In this document: one piece after another, positions 7,793-16,645 of the stretch
How positions within the stretch are numbered: position 1 is the first letter of the stretch
How the letters are laid out: each line of letters starts with the position of its first letter
Assembly (NCBI GenBank): GCA_903876715.1
Contig: CAIRBF010000100.1
Coordinates: forward strand, 1-42,774
Length of the DNA stretch: 42,774 nt
Reading direction: 5' to 3'
Source: an uncultured beta proteobacterium
GTDB taxonomy: Bacteria > Pseudomonadota > Gammaproteobacteria > Burkholderiales > Burkholderiaceae_C
Position numbers and translations under genes: made by a program
Notes under the pieces: model-generated
Told to the model about the DNA's origin: nothing
The model's database searches: none
The model's input: the letters and a program-made list of their open reading frames with translations, nothing else

Positions 7793-8467
7793 TCAGACCC
7801 CGTACCGCTCCCGGTACGCCCGCACCGGCGCCGTGTGCTGGCGCAGCGCCGGGTCGTCGTGGCTCTCGAGGTAGCGCAGCAGGTCAGCCAGCGTGGCCAC
7901 CGCGGCCACCTGCAGGCCCAGCCGCTGCTGCACGTACTGCACCGCCGACCAAGGCGCGTCGGCGCCGGCCTCGGTGGCCTTCTCCTGGCGGTCGAGCGCG
8001 ATCGCCACGCCGCAGGGCGTGGCCCCGGCGGCAGTGATCAGCGCGATGGACTCGCGCACCGAGGTGCCAGCGCTGATGACGTCGTCGACGATCAGCACCC
8101 GCCCGCGCACCGGCGCACCCACCAGCACCCCGCCCTCGCCGTGGTCCTTGGCCTCCTTGCGGTTGTAGGCGTAGGGCACGTTGCGTCCGGCGCGGGCGAG
8201 CTCGATGGCCACCGCAGCAGCGAGCGTGATGCCCTTGTAGGCCGGGCCGAACAGCATGTCGAATTCCAGGCCCGAGGCGAGCAGGCGCCGTGCATAGAAT
8301 TCCGCGAGGCGGCCGAGCTTGGTGCCGTCGTCGAACAGGCCGGCGTTGAAGAAGTACGGCGACAGCCGACCGGCCTTGGTCTTGAACTCGCCGAAGCGCA
8401 GCACGCCGGCCTGCAAGGAGAACTGCACGAACTCCTGGGCCAGGGCGTCGGGGGCTGGCACTTGCAT
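7793..8467 (-). CDS. pyrE: Orotate phosphoribosyltransferase
   Basis: Cytoplasmic enzyme of UMP synthesis joining orotate to PRPP to give orotidine-5'-phosphate. The 224-residue length is usual. Visible features are FKTKAGRLSPYFFNAG near the N-terminus, the flexible loop region YNRKEAKDHGEGG (101-113) with the catalytic lysines, and the PRPP-binding motif VLIVDDVISAGTS (124-136). The ATG at 8467 lies only 12 bases from the divergent xth start, so the pyrE promoter must lie within xth coding DNA. Confidence 0.96.
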   Translation of the reverse strand: MQVPAPDALAQEFVQFSLQAGVLRFGEFKTKAGRLSPYFFNAGLFDDGTKLGRLAEFYARRLLASGLEFDMLFGPAYKGITLAAAVAIELARAGRNVPYAYNRKEAKDHGEGGVLVGAPVRGRVLIVDDVISAGTSVRESIALITAAGATPCGVAIALDRQEKATEAGADAPWSAVQYVQQRLGLQVAAVATLADLLRYLESHDDPALRQHTAPVRAYRERYGV

Positions 8468-8479
8468 GGGGGTGTTCCG

Positions 8480-9274
8480 GTGGGGTTTCGGTTGGTTTCG
8501 CTCAACCTGAACGGCATCCGTTCGGCAGCGTCCAAGGGCTTGGCCGACTGGCTGGCCACGGCGGGCGCGGATTGTATGGGGGTGCAGGAGCTCAAGGCCC
8601 AGGCTGAGGACATCGCCGGGCGCTTCGAGCGCTTCGGCGAACTCGCCGGGCACTTCCACTGCGCGCAGAAGAAGGGCTACTCGGGCGTGGGCCTGTACGC
8701 GCGCCACGATCCCAGCGAGGTGCTCACCGGCATAGGCGTGCCCGAGTTCGACGACGAAGGCCGCTGGGTCGAGCTGCGCTTCGACCGCCCTGGGCGCCGG
8801 CTCAGCATCGTGAGCTGCTACTTCCCCAGCGGCTCCAGCAGCGACGAGCGCCAGCAGGCCAAGTTCCGCTTCCTCGACGTCGTCTTCCCGCGCCTGCATG
8901 CACTGGCGCGGGAGCGCGAATTCATCCTCGTGGGCGACGTCAATATCGCCCACACCGAGGCCGACCTGAAGAACTGGAAGGGCAACCAGAAGAACAGCGG
9001 CTTCCTGCCCGAGGAGCGCGCCTGGATGACGCGCCTGTTCGCCGAGACCGGCCTGGTGGACGTCTACCGCCGCCTGCACCCGCAGGCCACCGAGGAGGGC
9101 TACACCTGGTGGAGCAACCGCGGACAGGCCTGGGCCAAGAACGTGGGCTGGCGCATCGACTACCACCTCGCCACCCCGGCGCTGGCCGCCACGGCCAGGG
9201 CCGCGCAAATCCACAGGGCCAGCCGCTTCAGCGACCACGCGCCGCTGACGGTGGATTACGGCTTCGACCTCTAG
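8480..9274 (+). CDS. xth: Exodeoxyribonuclease III (AP endonuclease)
   Basis: Base-excision-repair nuclease that nicks 5' of abasic sites and has 3'-5' exonuclease activity. The protein shows the family blocks LVSLNLNGIRSAASKG (N11), GVQELKAQ with metal ligand E37, YSGVGLYAR, GDVNIAHTEADLKNWKGN and the C-terminal SDHAPLTVDYGF with the catalytic Asp-His. I chose GTG at 8480 (264 aa); TTG at 8492 would remove four residues and also keep the fold. Divergent from pyrE with a 12-base gap. Confidence 0.94.
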   Translation: MGFRLVSLNLNGIRSAASKGLADWLATAGADCMGVQELKAQAEDIAGRFERFGELAGHFHCAQKKGYSGVGLYARHDPSEVLTGIGVPEFDDEGRWVELRFDRPGRRLSIVSCYFPSGSSSDERQQAKFRFLDVVFPRLHALAREREFILVGDVNIAHTEADLKNWKGNQKNSGFLPEERAWMTRLFAETGLVDVYRRLHPQATEEGYTWWSNRGQAWAKNVGWRIDYHLATPALAATARAAQIHRASRFSDHAPLTVDYGFDL

Positions 9275-9347
9275 GGTCTTCGCAGCGCGGCGAGACTGAA
9301 CGCGCCGCACGAACAACCCGTCTTCACATCATCAGGAGCACCAGACC

Positions 9348-9662
9348 ATGCACACGACCACCCGCCGCTGCTTCATGCTGCAGGCCGCCGCCACCGCCGG
9401 CGCGACGCTGTCGGCCGCATCGGTGGGCGCCCAGCCCGCCCGGATCGACGAGAAGGACCCGCAAGCCGTCGCACTGGGTTACCGGCACGACACGAACCAG
9501 GTCGACAAGGTGAAGTTCCCGAGGCACGCGGCCTCGCAGCGCTGCGACAACTGCCAGCTCTACCAGGCCAAGGCCACCGACCCCTGGGGCGGATGCCCGC
9601 TGTTCGGCACCCGCCAGGTGGCGGGGCCGGGCTGGTGCAGCGCCTGGGTCCGCAAGGGCTGA
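9348..9662 (+). CDS. High-potential iron-sulfur protein (HiPIP), Tat-exported
   Basis: Small periplasmic electron carrier with one [4Fe-4S] cluster; in photosynthetic or respiratory betaproteobacteria HiPIPs shuttle electrons from the bc1 complex. The 104-residue precursor begins with a twin-arginine leader (TTRRCFMLQAAATAGATLSA, residues 3-22) and probable cleavage near residue 28. C66-x2-C69-x13-C83-x13-C97 is the cluster-binding pattern. AGGAG stands 9 bases before the ATG. It stands alone, so its partner oxidase or reaction centre is not indicated here. Confidence 0.93.
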   Translation: MHTTTRRCFMLQAAATAGATLSAASVGAQPARIDEKDPQAVALGYRHDTNQVDKVKFPRHAASQRCDNCQLYQAKATDPWGGCPLFGTRQVAGPGWCSAWVRKG

Positions 9663-9714
9663 CAGCCCCGAGGGCCAGGACGGGCGCGACCGCGGCAGGC
9701 GGGCGTGCCGCCTC

Positions 9715-10008
9715 TCACACCCCTTCGACGATGCGGATCTCGCGCACCACCGCATCAGTGCCGAGCGCGGCCAGGGCTTCCCGGTAGCCCGGGCTGTCAT
9801 AGGCGGCCAGCGCGGCCTGAATGTTGTCGAATTCGACGATGACGGTGCGCTGCATCAAGCCGGCCTCCTTGACGGCCGAGGGCATGCCGCGCACGACGAA
9901 GCGGCCGCCAGCGGCGGCCAGTGCGGGGCCAGCCAGCTTGGCGTAGGCCGCGAGGGCGTCGGGGTTCCGGACTTCCTGGTAAGCGCTGATCCAGTAGGCC
10001 TTGGGCAT
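9715..10008 (-). CDS. DUF1330 family protein
   Basis: A 97-residue protein of the DUF1330 dimeric ferredoxin-like barrel family, whose biochemical role is undefined. Features typical of the family are AYWISAYQEVRNPDALAAYA at the start, GGRFVVRGM in the middle and VIVEFDNIQAALAAYDSPGY near residue 75. The ATG at 10008 has AGGAG about 9 bases upstream. Divergent from the RraA-like gene, with a striking hairpin between them. Confidence 0.88.
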   Translation of the reverse strand: MPKAYWISAYQEVRNPDALAAYAKLAGPALAAAGGRFVVRGMPSAVKEAGLMQRTVIVEFDNIQAALAAYDSPGYREALAALGTDAVVREIRIVEGV

Positions 10009-10140
10009 CGGTGCAACTCCTGAGGGATGAGGGAATGAGGGGAAAAGGGGAACGACTCGGACCGCATCATTCCAGACCCCGGCAGGGCTGCACCCCCCGG
10101 GTTTGCCCGCAGACCCCCCGGCGCAGGCCCGGCCTGGGCA

Positions 10141-10178
10141 CGACTCATCGCGATGCCCCGCGGCATCGCGATGAGTCG
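10141..10178. promoter_or_regulatory. Perfect 17-bp-arm inverted repeat in a divergent intergenic region
   Basis: CGACTCATCGCGATGCC (10141-10157) is followed by the loop CCGC and then its exact reverse complement (10162-10178). It lies between the divergent DUF1330 and RraA-like genes, about 106 bases before the latter. No T-run follows, so it is not a standard terminator. A regulator site or a mobile-element scar are both possible. Confidence 0.75.
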
Positions 10179-10284
10179 CCAAGATGCGAGAGCGGCAAAG
10201 GCGCGGCTCCATGTGCTTCACACCGCGAGACGTAGACTCGCCGCACGCCGCCAAGACGGCAGCCCCCCGTAGCCAGGAGCGCGC

Positions 10285-10935
10285 ATGATCGACGAAGCCC
10301 CCCCGATCCAGAAGCAGGACTTCACGCGCCCGCCGCCCGAGGTCGTGCAGGCGCTGCGGGGAACACCCACGGGCTTCGTCGTCGATGCGATGGGCGGCAG
10401 CGGTGCGCTGGACTTCCGGCTGCACCCAGCGATTGCCGAGCAATACGCCTTCTGCGGCGTGGCGCTGACCTGCCACACCGGCCCGGCCGACAACCTGGCG
10501 CTGGTGCACGCGCTGGCTGCGGTGCACCCGGGCGACGTGATCGTGGCCGCGGCCGAGGGCTACACCGGCTGCGCCGTCACCGGCGACCTGCTGCTGGGCA
10601 TGGCGCGCAACGCCGGTGCGGTGGGCTTCGTCACCGACGGCTGCGTGCGCGACCTCGTCGGGCTGCGCCACGTCGGCCTGCCGGCCTGGGCCATGGGCGT
10701 GACACCGAACTCGCCCCACCGCAGCGGCCCGGGCACGGTGGGCTTCCCGGTCACGATCGCCGGCCACCCGGTGTGCAGCGGCGACCTGGTCCTGGCCGAT
10801 CTCGACGGTGTGGTCGTCGTGCCGCAGGCGCGCATCGCGCAGGTGCTGGCGCGGCTGCCAGCCATCCGCGAGGCCGAGGCACGCGCCGACGAGTCGGTGC
10901 GGCGCGGCGCCACCCGGCCCGCGTTCCTCGCGTAA
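10285..10935 (+). CDS. RraA-like / HMG-CHA class II aldolase family protein
   Basis: Member of the RraA/4-hydroxy-4-methyl-2-oxoglutarate aldolase fold, 216 residues. The metal and substrate signature is clear: GDLLLGMARNAGAVGFVTDG followed by VRD, giving G100-D101 and R122-D123, as in class II pyruvate aldolases that split 4-carboxy-4-hydroxy-2-oxoadipate or related acids. RraA proper, the RNase E inhibitor, is usually about 160 residues, so an aldolase or decarboxylase role is more likely. AGGAG precedes the ATG. Neighbours do not reveal the pathway. Confidence 0.82.
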   Translation: MIDEAPPIQKQDFTRPPPEVVQALRGTPTGFVVDAMGGSGALDFRLHPAIAEQYAFCGVALTCHTGPADNLALVHALAAVHPGDVIVAAAEGYTGCAVTGDLLLGMARNAGAVGFVTDGCVRDLVGLRHVGLPAWAMGVTPNSPHRSGPGTVGFPVTIAGHPVCSGDLVLADLDGVVVVPQARIAQVLARLPAIREAEARADESVRRGATRPAFLA

Positions 10936-10978
10936 GCCGAGGCGGTCCCAGCCTCGCGTCAGGGCAGCGGGGCGGGCT

Positions 10979-12343
10979 TCAGGTGCCGGACTCCGGGGCC
11001 GAGCGCGCGCCCCGGCCGGAGGGGATGCGCAAGGTGGTCGGCACGGCCCCAGCCCGTCGGCGCGAACCCGGTGCCCCGGCGCGCGCCGCGGCACCCCGGG
11101 AACCCGGTAGGGTGCGTGCAGCCAGGGCGCCGTCCGTGGACCAGGCAGGCGCGGCCAATGCCTCGCCCATGCCTGCTGAACCGGCCGAGCTCGCGACCAC
11201 GGGTTCGTGGGCGGGCCGCTCACCGGGCCCGCCCGCCTCGACCCAGGTGGCCCGCCCCCCCTGCCCCAGTCCCCAGCCCTCGGTGGCCGCACCGTCTTCC
11301 AGCCAGCGCGTGCCCGCGGCCAGGCCACGCCCGGCAGCCAGGCGCAGCAGACGCGCACAGCCCGCCACGCCCAGGGCCTGAGCCAGGGCTTGCCAGCGGC
11401 CACGCACGACCGGGTGCGCCCAGGCGTCCTCGAGCACCTCGCGCAGCTGCGCCGCATCGGTGCCGGGGCGGGCCGACATCCGTCGCGCCAGCAGCGCGCT
11501 CATGAGCTGGAAGTAGGCACGGCGCGCACCCGGCTGCGGCAGCAGGGCGGCGACCTCCCCCATGCGCCGGCCGTAGGCAGGTGCGGCGAACAGCTGTGTC
11601 AGCAGCGCCTGCAGCCCCGCCACCGGGTTCAGCACGCACAGGCGTGGCGGCGGCAGCAGGTGCAGAGCCTCCCCCGCGGGCCAGGCTGCGGGGTCGGCGG
11701 GCGCGACCAACGCCAGCAGCGTGGCCAGGCGCAGCCATGCCGGTGGGTCCAGGTCCATCGCCTCGCCGGGGGCACTGGGGCGGCCTCCGGCGCGCTGCGC
11801 GCGTTCGCGCGCCCGCACCCAGGCCTGCGCGGCATCGACGCCGGCCGCAGCCTCGGCGGCGCGGCGGCTGACCACGGCGAGGTGGCCAGCGCTGACCGCG
11901 GCCGCCGGGCACAGCGGCAGCACGACGGCGTCCGTTGGCGCGGGCGCGCCGACGGGCTCGCGCAGCGGCTCGCGCGTGACGGGGCAGCGCGCGACGTCGA
12001 TGCGCGCGACCAGCCGGGGCGTCACGAGCAGCGCGTCGAAGGCGCGGCCACGCAGCCAGCATTGCAGGCGCAACTGCAGCCACAGCCGCGCCGCCCGCGT
12101 CGGCGCGAGTGCGCGCGCGCCGAAGGCATCGCGGCCGGCCTGCCAGCCTTCGCGCACCGGATGGCCGGGATGCAGGTGGTCGGCCGGCGGCGCGATGCCG
12201 TGACGCGCATGTTCCCAGCCGATGCGCCAACCCTCGGCATCGAAAGCCACGTCAGGGGTCGCAGCCTGCGGCCGCGCGGACGACGCCGACGGCACGGGAT
12301 GGGAGCGGGAGAGGGTCTCGAGCGGAAGGGCAGTTTGCGTCAT
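10979..12343 (-). CDS. Unrecognised Ala/Arg-rich protein with paired GW motifs
   Basis: I do not recognise this 454-residue protein. From the ATG at 12343 it has a disordered N-terminus (1-35), then GWRIGWEHARHGI (38-50) and REGWQAGRDAFG (64-75), a spaced pair of GW...G motifs faintly like ribosome modulation factor. Next comes RLWLQLRLQCWLRGRAF. A helical Ala/Leu-rich middle follows, with RCPVTREPLREP and AYFQLMSALLARRMS. The last 80 residues are Gly/Arg/Ala-rich and probably disordered. No transmembrane helix or signal peptide is evident. Coding is supported by the long frame and ordered composition in the first two-thirds. No clear ribosome site is seen at 12343, and an upstream ATG at 12439 would add a Cys/Arg-rich leader I consider unlikely. 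Confidence 0.65.
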   Translation of the reverse strand: MTQTALPLETLSRSHPVPSASSARPQAATPDVAFDAEGWRIGWEHARHGIAPPADHLHPGHPVREGWQAGRDAFGARALAPTRAARLWLQLRLQCWLRGRAFDALLVTPRLVARIDVARCPVTREPLREPVGAPAPTDAVVLPLCPAAAVSAGHLAVVSRRAAEAAAGVDAAQAWVRARERAQRAGGRPSAPGEAMDLDPPAWLRLATLLALVAPADPAAWPAGEALHLLPPPRLCVLNPVAGLQALLTQLFAAPAYGRRMGEVAALLPQPGARRAYFQLMSALLARRMSARPGTDAAQLREVLEDAWAHPVVRGRWQALAQALGVAGCARLLRLAAGRGLAAGTRWLEDGAATEGWGLGQGGRATWVEAGGPGERPAHEPVVASSAGSAGMGEALAAPAWSTDGALAARTLPGSRGAAARAGAPGSRRRAGAVPTTLRIPSGRGARSAPESGT

Positions 12344-12763
12344 GGCCGGAGGTCTGCGGTGTCGCCGGGAAAGCCCCGACAAACAGAGTATTCGGCTCAG
12401 GTAGCTCATGGCGTGAGCCAGTGAGACGCAGCTCGCCAACGCTTTCAGGGCGCCCAGGGCGTTGCTTGCGCACCATCTCCTCCAGCCCTGGCGACCCGCC
12501 GTCGGGTCGAGGGATTGGCGGCTGCTCGACGTACTCGCCCACGCCGGCGATGTCCATCGAACCTGCCCTCTCCGATGGAGCGTCGTCCGTTTCCCGAGTC
12601 CGCCCCCGCTGGATCGGCGACCGTGGTGAAGACCGCCCCCCTCCAGGGTGGTGGTTCGGTCGGGGTCCAGGCCGGGGGTTTCGAGGCCAGATGCGCACGA
12701 ACCCGCCCGGCCCCGCCTGCCGCAGCGCCCCTCGGCAGCGTCGGCCCGTGGGCTCCTGCCGGA
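12344..12763. other. Intergenic region, no convincing gene
   Basis: A 420-base gap between the unknown protein gene and psuG. A 148-codon minus-strand frame (12252-12698) overlaps the neighbouring gene's start and lacks family similarity. A small hairpin, GCTCA-N5-TGAGC, sits at 12404-12418. I see nothing else I can name. Confidence 0.5.
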
Positions 12764-13704
<941 letters not shown>

Positions 13705-13708
<4 letters not shown>

Positions 13709-14718
13709 GCCGTGGATGGTACGGGGACCGCGACGAGCCCGGCTTGGATGGCGGCCGCCGACAGCCCGGGGTGGTTCGCCGCGTCGACCTGCAGCGTCAG
13801 CGCCGCGCAACCCTGGCCGAAGCGCAGCGCGGCCTCGAGTGGCCAGCCGGCCAGCCGACCGTGCACCAGCCCCGCCAACAGCGCGTCGCCCGCGCCGCTG
13901 GTGTTGCGCACCGCGGCAGCCGGTATCGCCGGGGCCGGCGCGAAGCCGCTGCGCGGCGCATCGCCGTGTGCCATGGCGTCTGCCCAGGCCACACCGCGCG
14001 CGCCCAGGCTCAGCACCACCTGACCGGTGCCACGCCCGACCAACGCGCGCGCCGCCGCGAGCGCGCCCGCCTCGTCGCCCACTGGCGCGCCCAGCAGGGC
14101 CTCGGCCTCGAAGCCGTTGAGCTTGAGCAGATCGACCTGCGCCAGCAGCGGCGCGACACGCACCGCCTTGTGCGCCGACACGGCATCGACGCAGCGCAGG
14201 CCGCACCGTTCGCGCTGCAGCAGCCAAGCCAACGCGTCGGCGCGCAGGTTGCAGTCCAGCATCCAGACGGCGGCCTCATCCAGCGCTTCGGCCAAAGGCG
14301 AGCCCGGGGCCGCCTGCGCGGCGAGCCAGGCCGGGTCCAGCCGGTCCATCAGCCCCATGTCGTTGACGGCGGTAGCCATGTCGCCGCCAACGCCGTGCAG
14401 CGACAGGTACGTGCAGGTCGAAGCGCCGGCGACGACCTGCGCGAGCGACAGGTCCACCCCGGCGGCCGCGGTCGCGTCACGCAGCAGGGCGCCGAAGGGG
14501 TCGTCTCCCACCAGCGCGACGAGCCGCGCCCGGTGCCCGAGCCGCGCCAGGTTCTCGGCGACGTTGCGCGCCACGCCCCCAGGGGCGCAGCGGATGCGCC
14601 CAGGGTTGGACTCGGCCGACCGCAGCGCCGGGGCCGCGGCCACGATGTCCAAGTTGGCTCCGCCGAGGACGAGCACGAAGGGTGGGGGCGAGGCCGGCGC
14701 GGGGGTCACGAGCGGCAT
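13705..14718 (-). CDS. psuK: Pseudouridine kinase, PfkB family
   Basis: Ribokinase-fold enzyme that phosphorylates pseudouridine to supply PsuG. The 337-residue protein has the PfkB N-terminal VLGGANLDIVA, the glycine-rich APGGVARNVAENLARLG that contacts the sugar, and the C-terminal signature NTSGAGDALLAGL with catalytic D278. The ATG at 14718 is chosen because the upstream extension is Arg-rich and unlike the family. The assignment as pseudouridine kinase rather than another PfkB kinase rests on the overlap with psuG. Confidence 0.93.
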
Positions 14719-14812
14719 GTTCGCACGGCGCGCGCACGACCCCGCGCGCGGCGCACGTCGGCCCCAAGCCACCTGCGCAGCCCGGCCTGCAGCCCGCCCT
14801 CTGCCGGTTTTC

Positions 14813-15898
14813 TCAGGCCGCCTGCGGCGCCAGCACGCCACGCCGGACCTGATCGCGCTCCATCGACTCGAACAGGGCCTTGAAGTTGCCCTCGCCGAAG
14901 CCCTCGTCGGCCTGGCGCTCGATGAACTCGAAGAACACCGGCCCCAGCAGCGGCTGACTGAAGATCTGCAGCAGGAGCCGGCGTTGCCCGCCGGCGGTCG
15001 AGCCGTCGAGCAGGATGCCGCGCGCCTGCAAGGCCGCCACGGGCTGGCCGTGGCCGGGCAGACGATCTTCCAGCATCTCGTAGTAGATGCCGTTGGGCGC
15101 CGTCATCAGCGGCACGCCGGCCATCTGCAGCGCGTCCACAGTGGCGACGAGGTCCTCGGTCAGCAACGCGATGTGCTGGATGCCCTCGCCGTTGAACTGC
15201 ATCAGGAACTCTTCGATCTGGCCGCTGCCGCCACGGCCCGCCTCCTCGTTCAGCGGGATGCGGATCAGCCCGTCGGGCGCCGTCATCGCCTTGCTGGTCA
15301 GCCCCGTGTGCTGGCCGCGGATGTCGAAGTAGCGGACCTCGCGGAAGTTGAACAGCCGCTCGTAGAAGCCAGCCCAGTAGGCCATGCGCCCGCGGTAGAC
15401 GTTGTGCGTGAGGTGGTCCACCGCCAGCAGGCCGTGGCCGCGCGGGCGGCGCTCGGCGCCGGACAGCCATTCGAAATCGATGTCGTAGATGCTGCGGCCG
15501 TCCTCGAAGCGGTCGATCAGGTACAACGGCGCTCCGCCGATGCCCTTGACCGCGGGCAGCTTCAGCTCCATCGGCCCGGTGGGCACATCCACCGGCTGCG
15601 CGCCGAGCTCGAGCGCGCGCGCGTAGGCGTGGTGCGAGTCCTTCACGCGGAAGGCCAGCGCGCAGGCGCTCGGCCCGTGCTCGGCAGCGAAGTAGCCCGC
15701 CAGGCTGCGCGGCTCGCGGTTGACGACGAAGTTGATGCCACCCTGGCGGTACAGCAGCACGTCCTTGCTGCGGTGACGCGCTACAAGGCTGAAGCCTATC
15801 TGCTCGAACAGCGGCTCGAGCACGCCGGGCATCGGCGAGGCGAACTCGACGAACTCGAAGCCGCACAGGCCCATGGGGTTGTCGAAGAGGTCGGGCAT
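14813..15898 (-). CDS. hpd: 4-Hydroxyphenylpyruvate dioxygenase
   Basis: Fe(II) dioxygenase of tyrosine breakdown, turning 4-hydroxyphenylpyruvate into homogentisate. The 361-residue chain ends with the expected metal triad: H162 (AVDHLTHNV), H242 (IQHIALL) and E324 (VFFEFIERQ), matching H161, H240 and E322 of the Pseudomonas enzyme. The C-terminal [15 protein letters not shown] is also diagnostic. The ATG at 15898 has AGGAG about 9 bases upstream. Divergent from an Lrp/AsnC regulator, which probably controls it. The next pathway enzyme, homogentisate dioxygenase, is not nearby. Confidence 0.96.
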   Translation of the reverse strand: MPDLFDNPMGLCGFEFVEFASPMPGVLEPLFEQIGFSLVARHRSKDVLLYRQGGINFVVNREPRSLAGYFAAEHGPSACALAFRVKDSHHAYARALELGAQPVDVPTGPMELKLPAVKGIGGAPLYLIDRFEDGRSIYDIDFEWLSGAERRPRGHGLLAVDHLTHNVYRGRMAYWAGFYERLFNFREVRYFDIRGQHTGLTSKAMTAPDGLIRIPLNEEAGRGGSGQIEEFLMQFNGEGIQHIALLTEDLVATVDALQMAGVPLMTAPNGIYYEMLEDRLPGHGQPVAALQARGILLDGSTAGGQRRLLLQIFSQPLLGPVFFEFIERQADEGFGEGNFKALFESMERDQVRRGVLAPQAA

Positions 15899-15982
15899 CG
15901 CGAAAGCTCCTGCAGGTGGGGAGGAAACAAATCGCTGCACAATCTATCTCGCTTCCGGCGCAATGTGCTTGCATCTGATGGT

Positions 15983-16010
15983 GGATATCGCGCCTTACGA
16001 CCGAATATCC
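15983..16010. promoter_or_regulatory. Inverted repeat GGATAT-N16-ATATCC in the hpd/lrp-type divergent promoter
   Basis: The 140-base region between hpd and the Lrp-type gene is far more AT-rich than its surroundings. It contains GGATAT (15983-15988) mirrored by ATATCC (16005-16010). The spacing suits a dimeric regulator such as the neighbouring Lrp/AsnC protein. The repeat is seen; binding is inferred. Confidence 0.45.
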
Positions 16011-16038
16011 TTTCATTCATACCGCGAAAGACACATCA

Positions 16039-16521
16039 ATGCTTTCAGTCGACGACAGTCCCACCCTGGACGCGCTCGACCGCCGCCTGCTGCAGGTGCT
16101 GCAGCAGCAGGGGCGCATCTCCAATCTGGAACTGGCGCAGGCGGTGGGCCTGTCGCCCGCGCAGTGCCACCGGCGCCACCGCCGACTCGAGGAGCGCGGC
16201 ATCGTGCGTGGCTATGAAGCCCGCCTGGACCCGGTCCGCCTGGGCCTGGGCGTGACCGCCTTCGTCCACGTGACGATGGAGCGCGGGCACATGAAGCAGC
16301 TCGAGCAGTTCCGTGCCGCGATCGCCCGCACGCCGCAGGTCCTGGAATGCCACGCCGTCAGCGGCGACTTCGACTACGTGCTGAAGGTCGTGGCGCATGA
16401 TCTGCGCGCGCTGTCGGATTTCCTGCTGCGCACGCTGGCCCAGAGCCCGGGTGTCAGTGCCGTGCGCTCCAGCGTCTGCCTGGAGGAAGTGAAGAACACC
16501 GGGGCGCTGCCGGTCGATTGA
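16039..16521 (+). CDS. Lrp/AsnC-family transcriptional regulator
   Basis: A 160-residue regulator with an N-terminal helix-turn-helix (TLDALDRRLLQVLQQQGRIS then LELAQAVGLSPAQCHRRHRRLEE, residues about 9-53). A C-terminal RAM/AsnC ligand-binding domain (VLECHAVSGDFDYVLKVVAHD) follows. Such proteins form octamers and sense amino acids or their keto acids. It is divergent from hpd, so tyrosine, phenylalanine or 4-hydroxyphenylpyruvate are plausible effectors; that is inference. Confidence 0.92.
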   Translation: MLSVDDSPTLDALDRRLLQVLQQQGRISNLELAQAVGLSPAQCHRRHRRLEERGIVRGYEARLDPVRLGLGVTAFVHVTMERGHMKQLEQFRAAIARTPQVLECHAVSGDFDYVLKVVAHDLRALSDFLLRTLAQSPGVSAVRSSVCLEEVKNTGALPVD

Positions 16522-16645
16522 AGACGGCGGCGAGCGCGAAGTCGCGTCGGCGCTTCGCCTTGGCCGGGCGGCCCAGAGCGTAGCCACGGCCTGCCCGAGG
16601 GCGCGGTGCGGGGCCCGCCTGGCGTGCTGTGCGGCGACCGGCCTG

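Noticed and set aside
12252..12698. A 148-codon minus-strand frame in the gap before psuG
   Set aside because: It contains a plausible-looking stretch (SMDIAGVGEYVEQPP), but overlaps the start of the 454-residue gene, has no recognised domain and no clear ribosome site.
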